Assembly (NCBI RefSeq): GCF_002234675.1
Contig: NC_019867.2
Location: forward strand, 25,409,166-25,473,165
Direction of reading: 5' to 3'
Source: Oryzias latipes
Taxonomy: Eukaryota > Chordata > Actinopteri > Beloniformes > Adrianichthyidae
DNA length: 64,000 nucleotides
This document shows, piece after piece, positions 1 to 11,745 of the stretch. The notes under the pieces are model-generated. The model made no database searches, had not been told where the DNA came from, and saw only the letters and a program-made list of their open reading frames with translations. Position 1 is the stretch's first letter. Every line of letters begins with the position of its first letter. Both the position numbers and the translations under genes were made by a program.

Positions 1-96
1 GCCTATTAGGAAAATTACAGGCCTGTCACATCTTTTTAAGTGGGAGAACTTGCACAACTGGTGGCTGAATAAATACTGTTTTGCCTCAATGTATGT
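1..96 (+). mobile_element. Right end of a Tc1-like element cut by the window edge
   Basis: The first 95 or so bases resemble the non-coding tail of a common fish Tc1-like transposon: a 'gggagaacttgcacaa' and 'ggtggctgaataaatac' stretch followed by a short T-run and a terminus reading gcctcaatgta. The rest of the element would lie left of the window. No coding sequence is present. Family assignment rests on remembered fish repeat sequence. Confidence 0.5.
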
Positions 97-206
97 ATGT
101 ATCTGTGTATCTGTCTATATTTTTTTTACCTTTTTTCTTCAAATGAATCCATAACTTATTACCCGAAATAGGTTTGATATATCTGCAGTATGTATGAATA
201 ATTAAA

Positions 207-1144
207 TACACTCACTTGTCCAACTGTCAACGCAAATTTCTAATCAGCCAATGACATGTCAGCAACTCAATGCATTTAGACATGTAGACATGGTCAAGAC
301 GATCTGCTGCAGTTCAAACTGAGCATTTATGTATTTCCGTATTTCAGAAACTGCTGATGTACTGGGATTTTCCCCCACAACCATCTCTAGGATTTACAGA
401 GAATGGTCTGAAAAAGAGAAACTATCCCGTGAGCAGCAGTTATGTGGACAGAAGTGCCTGGTTGAGATCAGAGGAAAATGGCTAGACTGGTTCCAGCTGA
501 TAAAGGCAACAGTAACTCAAGTAACCACTGGTTACAACCGAGGTCTGCAGAAGAGCATCTCTGAATGCCCAACACGTCCAACCTTGAGGCAGATGGGCTA
601 CAGCAGCAGAAGACCACACTGGGTGCCACTCCTGTCAGTTAAGAACAGGAAAGTGAGGCTACAATTCACACAGGCTCACCATAATTCAAAAATAGAAGAT
701 TGGAAAAATTTTGTCTGGTCTGACAAGTCTCCATTTCTGCTGCCACATTTGGATGGTAGGGTCAGAATTTGGACTCCACAACATTAAAGCATCAATCAAT
801 CCTGCCTTGTATCAACAGTTCAGGCAGATGCTGGTGGTGTAATGGTGTGGTTTCTAGAACATGACACTGAGTTCACTGAACTCAAATGGCCTCCACAGTC
901 TCCAGATCTCAACCCAACAGATCACCTTTGGGATGTGGTGGAAGTGGATTGGCATCATGGATGTGCAGCCGACAAATTTCCAGCAGTTGCGTGATGCTGT
1001 TCTGTCAATATGGACCAAACTCTGAGGAATGTTTTCAGTACCTTGTTGAATTTATGCCACCAAGGATCAAGGCAGTTCTGAAGGCAACAGGCAGTCAGAA
1101 CCGATGATAGCAATGTGTACCTAATAAAGTGGCGAGTGAGTGTA
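207..1144 (+). mobile_element. Tc1-like DNA transposon, internally deleted, dead transposase
   Basis: The element starts with TA and CACTCAC at the left and ends with a 'cctaataaagtgg' and 'gagtgta' terminus at the right, so it is TA-flanked as expected for Tc1/mariner. The frame from 329 reads a helix-turn-helix region (ETADVLGFSPTTISRIYREW) and a partial DDE domain, including 'WKNFVWSDKSPF' with the first catalytic Asp, then stops at 787. A second block from about 855 corresponds to the transposase C-terminus (PPQSPDLNPTDHLWDVVE-like). The centre of the DDE domain is missing: sequence jumps near 855 from 'ggtgtaatggtgtgg' to the region before the last DDE block. Several stops and frameshifts make it inactive. 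The left inverted repeat is shortened relative to the right one. Confidence 0.85.
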
Positions 1145-4100
1145 TGTTTCCTTTGTTTGTCTTCTTTTTCTTTTGTTTTGAATGCTTGAAAAATACCAAT
1201 CCCAGTATCCAGGAAAAGCAAATACTAGCTAAAGAAAGTTGAATTAAGGGAGTTGTATTAGGAAAATTATGTGAAGGTTCAACCTTCTGAGTGGGAGGGC
1301 AGGAGGATGACCAGATGAGATATTTGGATGTTGTGAAAGAGTACATTAAGTTGAAGTCAGATTCCAAAAGATTTTACTTTTATAGATCTGTTAATAGTTT
1401 GTTTTTAAGCATTTTTTAATGAACAAAGTTTCTACTTTATTTTAAAGGACGACAGTATAAATGAACACTGACATTGCCTAATTGTTTAATTGACTCCACC
1501 CAATTCTGTCATGTCACCTTTAGAAGCCGTGCAACACCCGGCTGAAGTAACTGAAAACAATGCTGTAAACAAAGCTTCTGTGCAGACGCCATCTGTGTTT
1601 GGGCAAAACGTAATGATTTTAGCCAACATAACGTTCTAACATCTGCTGAGGGCTTTCATAACCACAGCTCTGCTGAAGGCGGTGAGGCCCACCAGCGCCC
1701 AGTTCTGATCCGCAATGGGGCAGACTAAAATTAGTGTCAGTCATTAGGCACTGAGGGCCGTCCAGCCCAGCACACCTACTAATCAGAGCACCTTGAAATA
1801 ACTCAGAGCTCTGCTTCACCAACACAAAATAGAATCTTGACTTCTGAGCTTCTCTTTTCTTTTTTCTTTTTTACAACAGCTGGTCAGCATTTGCAAGAAT
1901 AACATAGCTACTGTGTGTGCTGAAAATTATTTTTTTTTAAAAAGTGGTGTAAGTGGTGACAAAAATCCTCGGAGTGACCTCTAACTTTACTGAAATATTC
2001 ATCTGCATGTCTGAACAGGATTAAATATTTGTGAACGTTGCTCACCTGACTTGATTTAATGTGATTGGCTCTGTCCTGATCTGCCTGGAAACAGCTTTCA
2101 CCAGGCGATTTTATTTAACAAGACCAGAAGGCGGCTGGTGTGGAGGTCGAAGCAGAAAGAGTGCAAACATCTCCGACTTTCTTTGAAAACATGAGCGCAA
2201 ACATCCCTCCCCTGGTGATGTCATGGCGATACAATCAGCTTTATGTTTGCAGCATGAAGAATGTTTTACAAATTGAGGGTGTGGAGCTATAGATAAGCAT
2301 GGGAATTTTCCTTTGGAAGTTCAGGAAAAAAGATCAAGCTGGAGTGAGTGTAAGTGAATGGGATTTTATGTGTTGGTCTTTTCTAAAGCAAACTGTTGTG
2401 GTTGGTGACACAAGCTGCAACGTGGGTCAGGCTGCTGTGACAGAGGTGAACTCGGCCAACACTTTACATTTCATTAGCCGTTTCCCCCAAACACACACCC
2501 CAGCAGCAGCTGAGACATTCCATAAACACTTGGCCTGCCAGCCAGCAGCACAGAGGGTCCTTTGAGTGGGACCAGGGAGGGGAGCTGAGGCTGCACCACC
2601 AGAGCATGAGGGAGGATCGCAGAGCAGGGGGGAGGCTCAAAGCCTCGTAAACATGCCCGAGATTTTCTTTTAGGTTTTATTTCTGTTAAAGTCTCTCTAA
2701 GGAAATGTGCATGCGGTCAGAAAAATGGTCTGCAGAGATTTCTAAAGTGAACCGGTCTTTTAAACCATCAAACAAGCGGTTCTGTTTCTTCTAATAAAGA
2801 GGAACACAAAGACTATTGATGGTTTTTTCCCTTTTTTTCTCCCAGGGCAGCTGCTGATCCCTGGCTGGTGCACTGAGCTCTCCCTCTGCAGAGAACAGGT
2901 GTATTACTTTCACAGACAGAGGCTGAGTTTGCAGCCTGTCCGAACTTCCTCCTGCAGGACCACATTTACTTTAGGAAAGGGCGAGGCTCACTTGTGCCAA
3001 CATCTTGGACCACCGAACATCACGTGTGAAAACCCAGGTACAATGACAGCCCTGTATGGGCCTCCGTGAAGGGCCTAAAATATTCATGAGTCTGCAATTA
3101 ACCTGAAAGGTGCACGAGAACAGATTTGACTCCTGCTGATGCGGCAGGGGACGCCGGCGTCCAGACACGCTCTATTAAGGTCATTTCGATCTCACATCGA
3201 CCCGTTTTTTTTTTTTTAACAGAAGCAGTATCGGATCCCGACTGGGACAGCTTAGCCAAATGCATCGTAAAAAAGACAATCTCCGGAATTTGGAGGGATT
3301 ACGATTAAACTAATGGGGGATTTGTTATTCCCTCTTGGATGACCTTTTCTTCGATGCAGTGCAATACATTAACAACAAAACCGTCTGCCAAACCCCTTCT
3401 CGCCCCTCTCCAAGCGCAGACCCACTAGCGTGTCTGCACGATGATGATAATTAATTATGACAACGTAAACCCATCAGAGAGATGGCCTCCTTAAAGATCC
3501 ACAGCTAATCAGCAGCTCTATTCATTCTGGGATGACAATTGGCCTAGAAAACCAGAAACCAGGAGACAGCATTTGTTCCTGTATTTGCGGGGAAAGATGC
3601 CAGTTTTGGACTTCTGAGACAGATGTTTGAGGAAGCTGCAGATGCTGGGACACTCATGTTGACAACAGGACAGCAGCACCACATCAGTCCAGACAACGAT
3701 CAGAGCATCCTACAGTCCAAACATGGACTTGTCTGAAAGCGTCTGTATAGCACCATATTCAATTTATTTCATTGGATTTAACAGGGTTCACTGAAGGCAT
3801 CACAGCAACAACCCAGTCTTATCAAATGCTCCTCAAAACAACAAGACTTCAACAAAGAGCGGTTTATTGCAAAACCTCGCCTGAAACCAGTCCCTGGCCT
3901 CAGGCCTAATCCAGCAACCATGCGCAGTAATATTGGTACAGCTGAAAGCGAAGTCAGACCTCTGCTAATCCACGAGGCAAAGTCCACATGAGGCGTCTGT
4001 ACCTTTTAGTCAGCGACACCAGCTGGGCCTCTGACTCAGAGCGGGTGAGGCGACAAGCGAGCCGGGTGCTTTCGGGAGGTGGAACGCTGCGGATTTTACA

Positions 4101-4503
4101 CTGTGAGGGTCAGTTGACTGATCACAGGATGAACTGCTCTGCCTGTGAAAACAATTATCCACTACTGCAACCCTGACCACTGAGGAAAGGGGAAATGAAA
4201 AAAACAAAATGGTCAGAATGCAGTAAATTATCCCTCAGACCTTACTGCAGCAACAATGGAGCATTCAGCTTTGTTGAATGTGAGTGAGCAAGGTCTGATA
4301 ATTTTCCCGTTGAGGGAAAGATATGGTTAATTAGGACACCACTGCTACACAAACTGGAGATGTGGCTCTGGGTGTCTGGGTGTGATAATTAGTAATGGGA
4401 AATAAAGGATTCAGCAGCTCTAAATGGTTAAGATGTAAACAGCCTTGATCGGGTTAAATTTGGAGCCTTAAATGTGGGAGGAGGAGCCAATCTATTCACC
4501 GTA
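1145..4503. other. No gene recognised; presumed bcr intron 1 sequence
   Basis: No reading frame here resembles a known protein and none has good exon structure. Because bcr runs leftwards from 10459 and its first exon ends at 9127, this stretch is most simply bcr intron 1. Around 3420-3560 there is a TAATTAATTA-containing stretch that could be a conserved non-coding element, which cannot be judged from one species. Confidence 0.5.
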
Positions 4504-5025
4504 TATGAAAACTGGACTGAGTGAGTGTGACATCACACATAGAAAATGGTTAATTTCCGGTTCTATAACCAAATGAAGTAAATTCAAGCGTCATTTTTTG
4601 CAATATGGACGCCGCCATGTTGGAAGCAGACGACAGTTAGCAGTGATTGGTCTGAGTCGGTCTGATGTCATCATTTCTATGGCAACTACTCTAGCCAATC
4701 AAGAGTGAGGTTGATGGAAGTCCACACTCATACCACATACTGTAGTCAAATGTTTCGATGGATCGACATTCCTTTATCTGATTAGTCAGTTTAATACTTG
4801 TAAAACTTGTATTTCAGAGAAAATATCTTGATAAATAAAATAGGATTATCAAGAACATGTTTAAAAAAAGAGCTGGAGCAGAGCAAGAATGGTTATATTG
4901 ACAAACATACTGACTGAGTAATAGCTGTTTATTTCTCTATGGACACTTTGGGGTTTTGACTTCTTGTAGCCAGCGTGTACTTCCTGTCTGGAATGGCAGA
5001 GGAGTCACTCAGTCCAGTTCTCATA
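4504..5025. mobile_element. MITE with about 21-bp terminal inverted repeats and TA flanks
   Basis: The left end TATGAAAACTGGACTGAGTGA is matched, as reverse complement with one mismatch, by the right end finishing at 5025. Each end is bordered by TA (4502-4503 and 5026-5027), the signature of Tc1/mariner-type insertion. The 522-bp interior has no transposase frame, so this is a non-autonomous element. The interior includes a 'gacgccgccatgttgg' stretch. Confidence 0.8.
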
Positions 5026-5143
5026 TAAAGTCATGACCCAATCCGGGTCCCAGGGAGCAGGATACCACTACTTCAGATAGCCCTCCTCCGCCTACATCTG
5101 AGTACCTGAACCAGATGCGTTTCGCTAATGAGAAACAGTCAAA

Positions 5144-7170
5144 GTAATTTAATACATAATTCTACTTTACAGCAAGAAAACACCATCTTAGCTACCTTAG
5201 ATGCAGAAAAGGCTTTTGATAAAGTCAATTGGACCTTTCTCTTTAGTGTCATGGAAAAATTTGGTTATGGGGAGCCATTCATTAACTGGATTAAGACTCT
5301 CTACAAAGCACCTTCAGCTATAATAACTACCAATGGTATTATATCAGAGCTTTATGTTGCATAGAGGAACTAGACATGGATGCCCACTCTCTCCTTCCTT
5401 ATCAATTCTCTTTATTGAACCATTAGCAGCAGCTATACGACAAAACCTGAACATAAAAGGAATCCAGACATCTCTAGCCCACCATAAAATTTGTTTATAT
5501 GCTGATGATGTTTTGTTGTTTCTACAAAATCCTCAATCATCATTATAAGAAGTTATGCAATTAATTAATCAATTCTCAAAAATGGCAGATTACTCTGTTA
5601 ATTGGAACCAATCAGCTATCCTTCCGCTGAATAAAACTAAATGGGAAAATACAGCCAATACATCAGCTATTCCGGTAGGCATAAATGACATCACCTATTT
5701 AGGTATTAAAATTTCTGCATGGGCCTCAGAGCTGGTTAGCCTCAGCTTTACTCCTCTCTTGAAAACAGTAAGGGATGACCTGCAACGCTGGGTAAATTTA
5801 CCTATCTCCATCATCTACAACTTAAATGTTCAATAGAAGCTAAAATTTCTGCAACTACAATAAATCTAGATCTTCCACCTGCGGTAACAGATTTAATAAA
5901 AATAACCTCAAGAAGGAAATTTCTCTCTAAAATTTATAAAATAATCATTTTCTCAGATGACTCTCACTTCCCAAAACAAAGTGGGAAAACTATCTTTCTA
6001 TTGCTGGTAACACTGAGTTCTGGGCACAAATATGTAAAAACACCTATATTATGACAAAAACACTGACTTACAACTAATATAATACAAAACCCTCCTTAGA
6101 ATTCACTACACAAAAGAGAAAATGTCAAGAATGGGATCTGATTCAGAGATCTGCCCATTTCGGACTCAAAATACCCCGGACACATATATTCACGCAACTC
6201 TGGACTGCTCATCCATTAAAGAATTTTGGGAAGATATTACCCAAACTTTATCTACCTTCTTGGCCTGCCTCATCCCTTTATCAGCTTCACTGTGTCTTTT
6301 AGGAGACCTTTCAGAATTATCACGTTTGAATATTGACCTGTCTAAGAATAAATTTATTCTGGTAGCTATAAAAATTGCAAAAAAAAAAACAATCTTCATG
6401 AGCTGGAAATCAAAGAACACCATAAACCTGACTATATATGGAAAAATGTGTTTCTTGAATACATTTCTTTAGCCAGTTCATTACCTTCTCCCACCAACAC
6501 GATTGAACCACTATCTTTATGGTCAGCTTTCATTGAGTTCCTAAAAGAACATTAAGTTTCATCTGAGAACCAAACATGTGACCGTCTTGGCCTCTATGGG
6601 GTGTTGTGTCCCCGCCTTTTTCTTTCTAGGATACACTATTCATCTCATTTGCAGGCGTCTGATGGTTATGGGTAATTACTCTCAATGTTTTTACTTTTAT
6701 TTTTATTCATTATCATTATAATTTTTTTTTGTAATGACAAGAGGATTATTTCTAGTGGGGGTTTCATGATGGTTACCGCTATTGACTTTTCTAGTATCAA
6801 GAATATAATGAATGCATAGTTATATTTGTCTCGAGCCTCTCCTATCTATCTATATGATTCTCTAATAGTAGCCCTAAATATGTATAGTTAACAGAATGTA
6901 TGATGGTTACTTCAAGCTTGTGGACAGAATTCTCTCTTGTTGTCCTTACATCACACACACACACAAACACACACACACACACCTTTCCCTTTTACATTTT
7001 TTATTTCTATTTTTTACCTCCTGCTTTTGTGCGTTAGTATTGGTAGTTGTCTGTGTTTGGCAGATCTGTTTTTCCAGTGTATTTTCGTTTGTTTGTTGTT
7101 GTTGATTTTTTTAAATTTGTTTTTTCTGTTGTGTCACTTAAATAAAAATTAATTTAAAAAAAATAAGAGA
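5144..7170 (+). mobile_element. 5'-truncated L1-clade LINE retrotransposon, degenerate
   Basis: Reverse transcriptase blocks occur in order: 'LDAEKAFDKVNW' (about 5200-5232), '[13 protein letters not shown]' (about 5363-5400), the catalytic 'YADDVLLF' (about 5500-5523), a 'YLGIKIS' block near 5697, and a C-terminal Cys/His region (CPFR...DTYIHATLDC..IKEFW) from about 6151. The frame changes near 5355 and stops occur at 5546 and 5834, so it is inactive. The 3' end is A-rich (aattaaaaaaaat near 7150-7165). Identical 14-bp direct repeats GAGAAACAGTCAAA at 5130-5143 and 7171-7184 bracket it and fix both ends. ORF1, the endonuclease and the start of the reverse transcriptase are absent because of 5' truncation. 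Confidence 0.93.
6952..6983. repeat. (AC)n microsatellite inside the LINE 3' region
   Basis: A short run of AC dinucleotides interrupted once by 'aaac'. It lies between the LINE coding remnant and its A-rich tail. Confidence 0.9.
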
Positions 7171-7399
7171 GAGAAACAGTCAAACTCAAGACCTTATTTG
7201 TGAAGAAAAGTTGAAAATTTGATACAAATATTAATATTTCTACTATATAACATCCAGATTCTGAGAACGCGATTGAAATGTTGTGATACAAATGGAGATG
7301 ACTGCTGGCATGTAACCCCAACCAAAAGGATTACAAGTCATCTGACCAGCACGCCACTTTTCAATTTACACTGGTTGTTTCAGATGATGTGCTTTCTTA

Positions 7400-7910
7400 T
7401 ATAGTCTCCATGGGATCACTTAGTGTCCTGTCATCATGCATGGACAACATTTCTATGGAGGATTTTTCAAGCATGTGGCATAAACCAGAGACAGTGAGGC
7501 AAAAATAAAGGATTTGGCTGTCACTGATTCTGCTAGTTGTGTCACTTAAAAAGATGAAAGAAGCCTTGGATGAATGGGGCCATGTGTGGAGATATTCTGT
7601 GCAAAAACCTCCTTCAAACAGTAAAAACACTGAGGATGAAACACGGCTGGATCTTCCAGGATGACAATGATCCCAAACACGTTGCTTAACCAGTAAAGGA
7701 GAAGCTTTATATAAAACCTTTCAAGGCTCTGGAGTGGTACAGGCAGTTTTGGGACCTCAATCCAATAGAGAATCTGTGGAGGGCGTTTAAAGTCTGTGTT
7801 GCTCAGCAATAACCTCAAACATTGCAGCTCTTAAGAAAAGCTGCATGGAAGAATGGACCAAAATAGCAGCGACAGTGTAAAGGCCTACAGGAAACCTTTG
7901 ACCTCTGTCA
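7400..7910 (+). mobile_element. Tc1-like transposase remnant
   Basis: Broken translations read 'GWIFQDDNDPKHVA' (about 7645-7685, the second catalytic Asp block) and 'DLNPIENLWRAF' (about 7755-7790, the third catalytic block with Glu in place of the last Asp), both typical of Tc1 transposases. Stops and frameshifts separate them and the N-terminal DNA-binding half is missing or unrecognisable. Outer limits are approximate, and I could not identify inverted repeats. Confidence 0.75.
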
Positions 7911-8884
7911 ATATGTTAAATTTTTTTATGGGCTAAATACGTTTTTCTTATGGTATTGTGAAAGTAAATTCTTTACAAAAAATAAAAAAACTCTACAGTG
8001 TAATTTGCTAGATTTTGTTTCCATTCTGTCTCTCAAGGTTAAATGCACCTATGATGAACATTACGGACTTCTACCAATTTTTTAAATGGAACAACCTGCA
8101 GAATCAAGACACACCTTTTTTGCTCCACGGTTTGTGCATCCTTGATAAGGGTTTGTGCACAGAGAACCCCATCTCCGTTGTCCTTGGAAGTACCAGGTTG
8201 CACAGGCCCACTCTTCCTCTGCCACTTGACATTGTTATTTTGTTAAGATGTCAATACATTGGCTCAGTGAGTGATTTTTCTATTGTGTTCACACAGCACA
8301 ACAGGAAACACTGTCAGGCTTCTTGACAGAGGCTGCATGACACAATTAAAGCACATTGGCCTTCTTTTTTCGGAGGTGGTTTTTAGGGCTTTTTGCGAGC
8401 CAACTCTGAGAACAAAAGAGGTCTCCCCAAATTTATCACGCCGCACAACCCCCCTTAAGTTAATTAGCAACGAACACAGAGAACAACACTGATGTGTGGT
8501 GATGCGAAAACACTCGGGGTGGACAAGGCAAAGCCACTGAGAAGCCCAAGGGCTCTCGGCAGGAGCACCGCCCTTGGAGCTTACAAAAACAAACACCGAC
8601 TTCTCTGTTTGGGATTATGATTATGAGGCAAGGATCACTCCTAACACTTTCTGATGGGATCAGGCTTCACAGGAAAGAGTTAACAGTTTTTTCTTTCCTG
8701 CGCTAAATAAGGATGATGGCTAGAGGGACGGAAAATAAACCCCTTATTAACAATACCCGGAGATGAATCCGTATCAATCCTGACCTCTTTTTTTGTAGGA
8801 CACCGTCATCTGAATGATGTATCTCCCTTCAGTTAAACTAGCTGAAAGCTAGAACGACAGACATGAAACTCAAAGACGACGGGA
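7911..8884. other. No gene recognised; presumed bcr intron 1
   Basis: Short frames here have no resemblance to known families and no convincing splice context. Nothing beyond ordinary intronic sequence is seen. Confidence 0.4.
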
Positions 8885-9110
8885 GAATGCATCGGAATGG
8901 AGCTAAGCACGGAGCTTATGCCTCGCCGATTGTAGCTTCTACATCACAGATAAGCTCTTGCTCAAACACCATTATTTTGTCTGCTCCTGATTGACTACGA
9001 TTTCAATAAAGAAATACTCAAAGATGCAATTTTAAGCTTAATTTTCTTTATATATGTCCTTCATCATCAAACAAAATGCCATGCTTCTCGAAACACGTGA
9101 AAATGTGTGT
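8885..9110 (-). mobile_element. Fragment of MITE family X beside the bcr exon 1 donor
   Basis: The stretch matches the other family copies: 'atgcatcggaatggagc', then 'tctgctcctgattga', 'tcaataaagaaatactca' and 'ttaattttctttatatatg'. Only one end of the element is present. It stops about 15 bp short of the bcr exon 1 splice donor (GTAGGT, reverse complement of 9121-9126). Confidence 0.7.
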
Positions 9111-9126
9111 TTTTGCAGTGACCTAC

Positions 9127-10459
9127 CCATGTCTCCTTGAATGCTGTTGTCATGTGAGGTTCTGCTGGATGTGGTGGAGTTTCCATCACTGGGCCACGTC
9201 TGACCCACTTTACGGACTCTGATGATGGATGCCTCAGAGGCCAAACCCTGGTGCTTGAGACTTTTCTGTGACACAGGTGTAGGTGGGCTTCCGCTGTCCA
9301 GCGACTGCTGGGAGGGCGATCGGCTTTTCTCCCTGAACATCTGGTAGGTGGTGGGGCTGGGGGAGACGTGGCTGGACGGACCCGAGGAGAAGTCCTCCTC
9401 GCTGGAGGTCAGGTTCTCGTTTGAGCTGCAGTCTGGTGTGTAGCCGCCTCCTGCATCGTCAAAAGTCCCAGGGGAGTAGGAGCGCCTCGGCCAGGTGAGG
9501 TGGGGGTCCTCCTCTATGCTGTGGTCTTTGACGTGAATGACCCGAGTATCCACGTCAGGCATCATTGCACCAACGTACACACTGGTGTAAGGCTGACACT
9601 CCACTGGCTGCCTCTCAGACTTCCCCCCAGACTTCTGAAAATGTGGGTTGGCATCACTATCATCGTATGACCCATTGTAGCAGCAGTTCCCCTCGCTAGA
9701 TCTGCCTCTCAGAGCAGCCTTGCTGATCTCACCTGCCATTGCTGACAGGTTTCCTGGCAGCGAATGCAGGGACCTCTTTCGCTCCATCTGCATGGCCTGG
9801 CAGCCCAAAGTGCTGATTTTGTCTGAGACCTCCTTGTCATTGACTTTGACCAGTCCTCGTTCGTGGTGGTACTCCATGTTGACGTAAAAGGGCTTTTCCT
9901 GGCTGCCTGTTGCAGAGAGCCCTCTGCTATCTGCAGCTGTGTGAGAGTTGGCTCTTCTTATGCGCTCAAAGTTCGATCTCAGGGCTGCCACTGAGCCAGT
10001 GCCCACTGGGAAATCCGGAGGCTCTGACTCATGGCGGACAGGCAACGTCCCTTCCTTCTGTTTGGCCTGGGATGAACCATTCACATTTCCCTCTAGATTG
10101 GATTTAGTTCTGGCCATTTTGCCAGGTCGGCCTTGCAGCTGTCCCTCAGCTTGTGCATCATCGGCTTGAGGGCCGTGGCTGTCTGGACCTTGGGGCAAGT
10201 CTCCGTCATTCGCTTGGGGCATCTGTTTAAATCCCCATCTCTGGCCATCATAAGACTTCCTCTCCTTTGCAAGCAGAGTCTGCAGGTAGATCATCCGAAA
10301 TCGCTCCATGTTCACCTCCTTCTCCAGATGTCTGATGGAGGACTTGCACTTGTCCAGCTCCTGCTCAATGTCCCCTAATGAGTTCAGCTCCATGCTGGGG
10401 GGCTCTGTTTCAGGGAACTGGGCTCTCCATGCCTCCACGAACCCTAACGGTTCAGCCAT
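9127..10459 (-). CDS. bcr: BCR activator of RhoGEF and GTPase, first coding exon (partial gene)
   Basis: This exon encodes about 444 residues of the N-terminus of Bcr, a cytoplasmic scaffold that in full length carries serine/threonine kinase activity, RhoGEF (DH-PH), C2 and RacGAP domains; those later exons lie left of the window. Visible here: the oligomerisation coiled coil (residues about 28-75, DIEQELDKCKSSIRHLEKEV and ERFRMIYLQTLLAKE), the Grb2-type phosphotyrosine motif YVNM at residue 192 followed by the conserved HHERGLVKVNDKEVSDKIS block, and a Ser/Pro-rich region (LTWPRRSYSP, GGGYTPDCSSNENLTSSEED, SPSPTTY, RSPSQQS). I start at the Met of MAEPLGFVEAWRAQFP, which aligns with human MVDPVGFAEAWKAQFP; an in-frame ATG 12 codons upstream (10495) is less likely. 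The exon ends in phase 1 at a GTAGGT donor. Human exon 1 is similarly long. It lies head-to-head with ift81. Confidence 0.95.
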
Positions 10460-11745
10460 TGTCAACGTCCCGACACAACTGTCTAATTGCCTCACAGAAC
10501 CTTACACATTCGTGCAGCAACTACTGGGGTTCAGACTTTGAGATTTCATTGTTTTTTATCTGAGAAGTTAGATATTTGACTACAGATAACTAAGGTTTCA
10601 AGTGGTAAGTTGTAACTAAACTATTGAGTTTAGTTGTTTTTTTACTCACAAACACAAGAAGAAGGGGGAAAAAGATCCACCGGTAAAATGTTTTCTCTCC
10701 TTTTCCCAGAGTTCCAGAGGAGTGAGGTTATAATCTTTGTCCTCTGTGGGTGCTGTTTGGTCCCCGTCTATTCTCTGGAGATCATCTGTCTTCCTCTGTG
10801 TTTGCTGTCAGACTGACTCGCTCTGATTTCGCCTATCCGTCAGACAGCTGAAATAGGAGGAGCTTCGCCTCTTCAATTTACCCAGCAAATACAAAAACGA
10901 GCAAGGATTACTAGCTGGAAAATGAGTCAACGCAGAGCCGAATACACCTGGAAAGCGTTGACAAATCGTAAATAAAGAGGGAACTGGTGTTGTTGTGAGA
11001 CTTTTCTTTTCAGACTGACGTTTCGTTTATTTTCTCATATGTTGGGTCAGGTGAATGGGCAATAATAACACAATAACAGCGCTAATCCAAACCTCTGAGT
11101 TTAGATTAGCGCTGTGTTTTCCCCCCTCCTAAACAAGTTTTTACACTTTTTTCTCTTGTTTTTAGTTTTAAAAACTGGTAAATCTAACAAAAGCCACAGT
11201 CGCCTCGGGGATATACTGCCATCTTCCGGATGGAACCAGAATTTCAGGAGTGTGATGCATTCAATGACAACGTTATAATGTCGAAACTTTACGTACTCTT
11301 ATCCCCGAATTGGCTTATTTTAACTGAAAAAGTTCATCAACCAATGTTAATTTATTATTTTAATTAAATTATAACAAATATCAAAGTAGTTCTTTAGGCA
11401 ATTAGCTTTATTTTTCACAAACATGTTTCAACGAAAGCCTTTAAAACTACAGAGAAGTCTTTGAACTAGACATAAATTACTTCCGGTTAGCAACCAATAT
11501 GCGACGCCTTGGTGGTTTCCAGGGGCCGCAAATAAACAACGGTTACGCTAGTTTATACAGACAGGACGCTCAACTTAAATCTTTAGCCCATGGTTGGTTT
11601 CTAAAGTACAAACTAAACCTCCTAGATGGTCTTTTTAAGATCTTGCTTGCTCGTCTGACTTAAAGCTTATTTACGTTAGCGTTAGCTTGCTAACTTAGCA
11701 ACAAGCAACCCGACTGGTGGAAAAGAGCTAATTGCTAACATCATA
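10460..11745. promoter_or_regulatory. Divergent promoter region between bcr and ift81
   Basis: The two start codons face away from each other across 1286 bp, which must hold both 5' UTRs and promoters, or one shared bidirectional promoter. No clear TATA box is seen for ift81. Close to the ift81 start there are an ETS-like ACTTCCGG (about 11479-11486), a CCAAT (11494-11498), and three AGCAAC sequences (11489-11494, 11697-11702, 11704-11709) that match one half of the RFX X-box found in ciliary gene promoters. A complete two-half X-box was not found. Transcription start sites cannot be placed from sequence alone. Confidence 0.5.

Noticed and set aside
6122-6472. Separate small gene of 116 aa
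   Set aside because: It lies inside the LINE, between its duplications, and its Cys/His pattern fits the LINE ORF2 C-terminus.
1-9126. Further bcr exons (DH, PH, C2, GAP) on the minus strand
   Set aside because: None of the expected conserved blocks could be read here, so the next exons must be left of the window. bcr intron 1 is also long in other vertebrates.
10460-10495. Upstream in-frame ATG adding MRQLDSCVGTLT to Bcr
   Set aside because: The family start aligns with the downstream Met (MAEPLGF versus human MVDPVGF). The extra residues have no counterpart.
9910-10541. Several plus-strand frames of 60-80 aa
   Set aside because: They are antisense shadows of bcr exon 1, whose minus-strand reading is clearly the conserved one.
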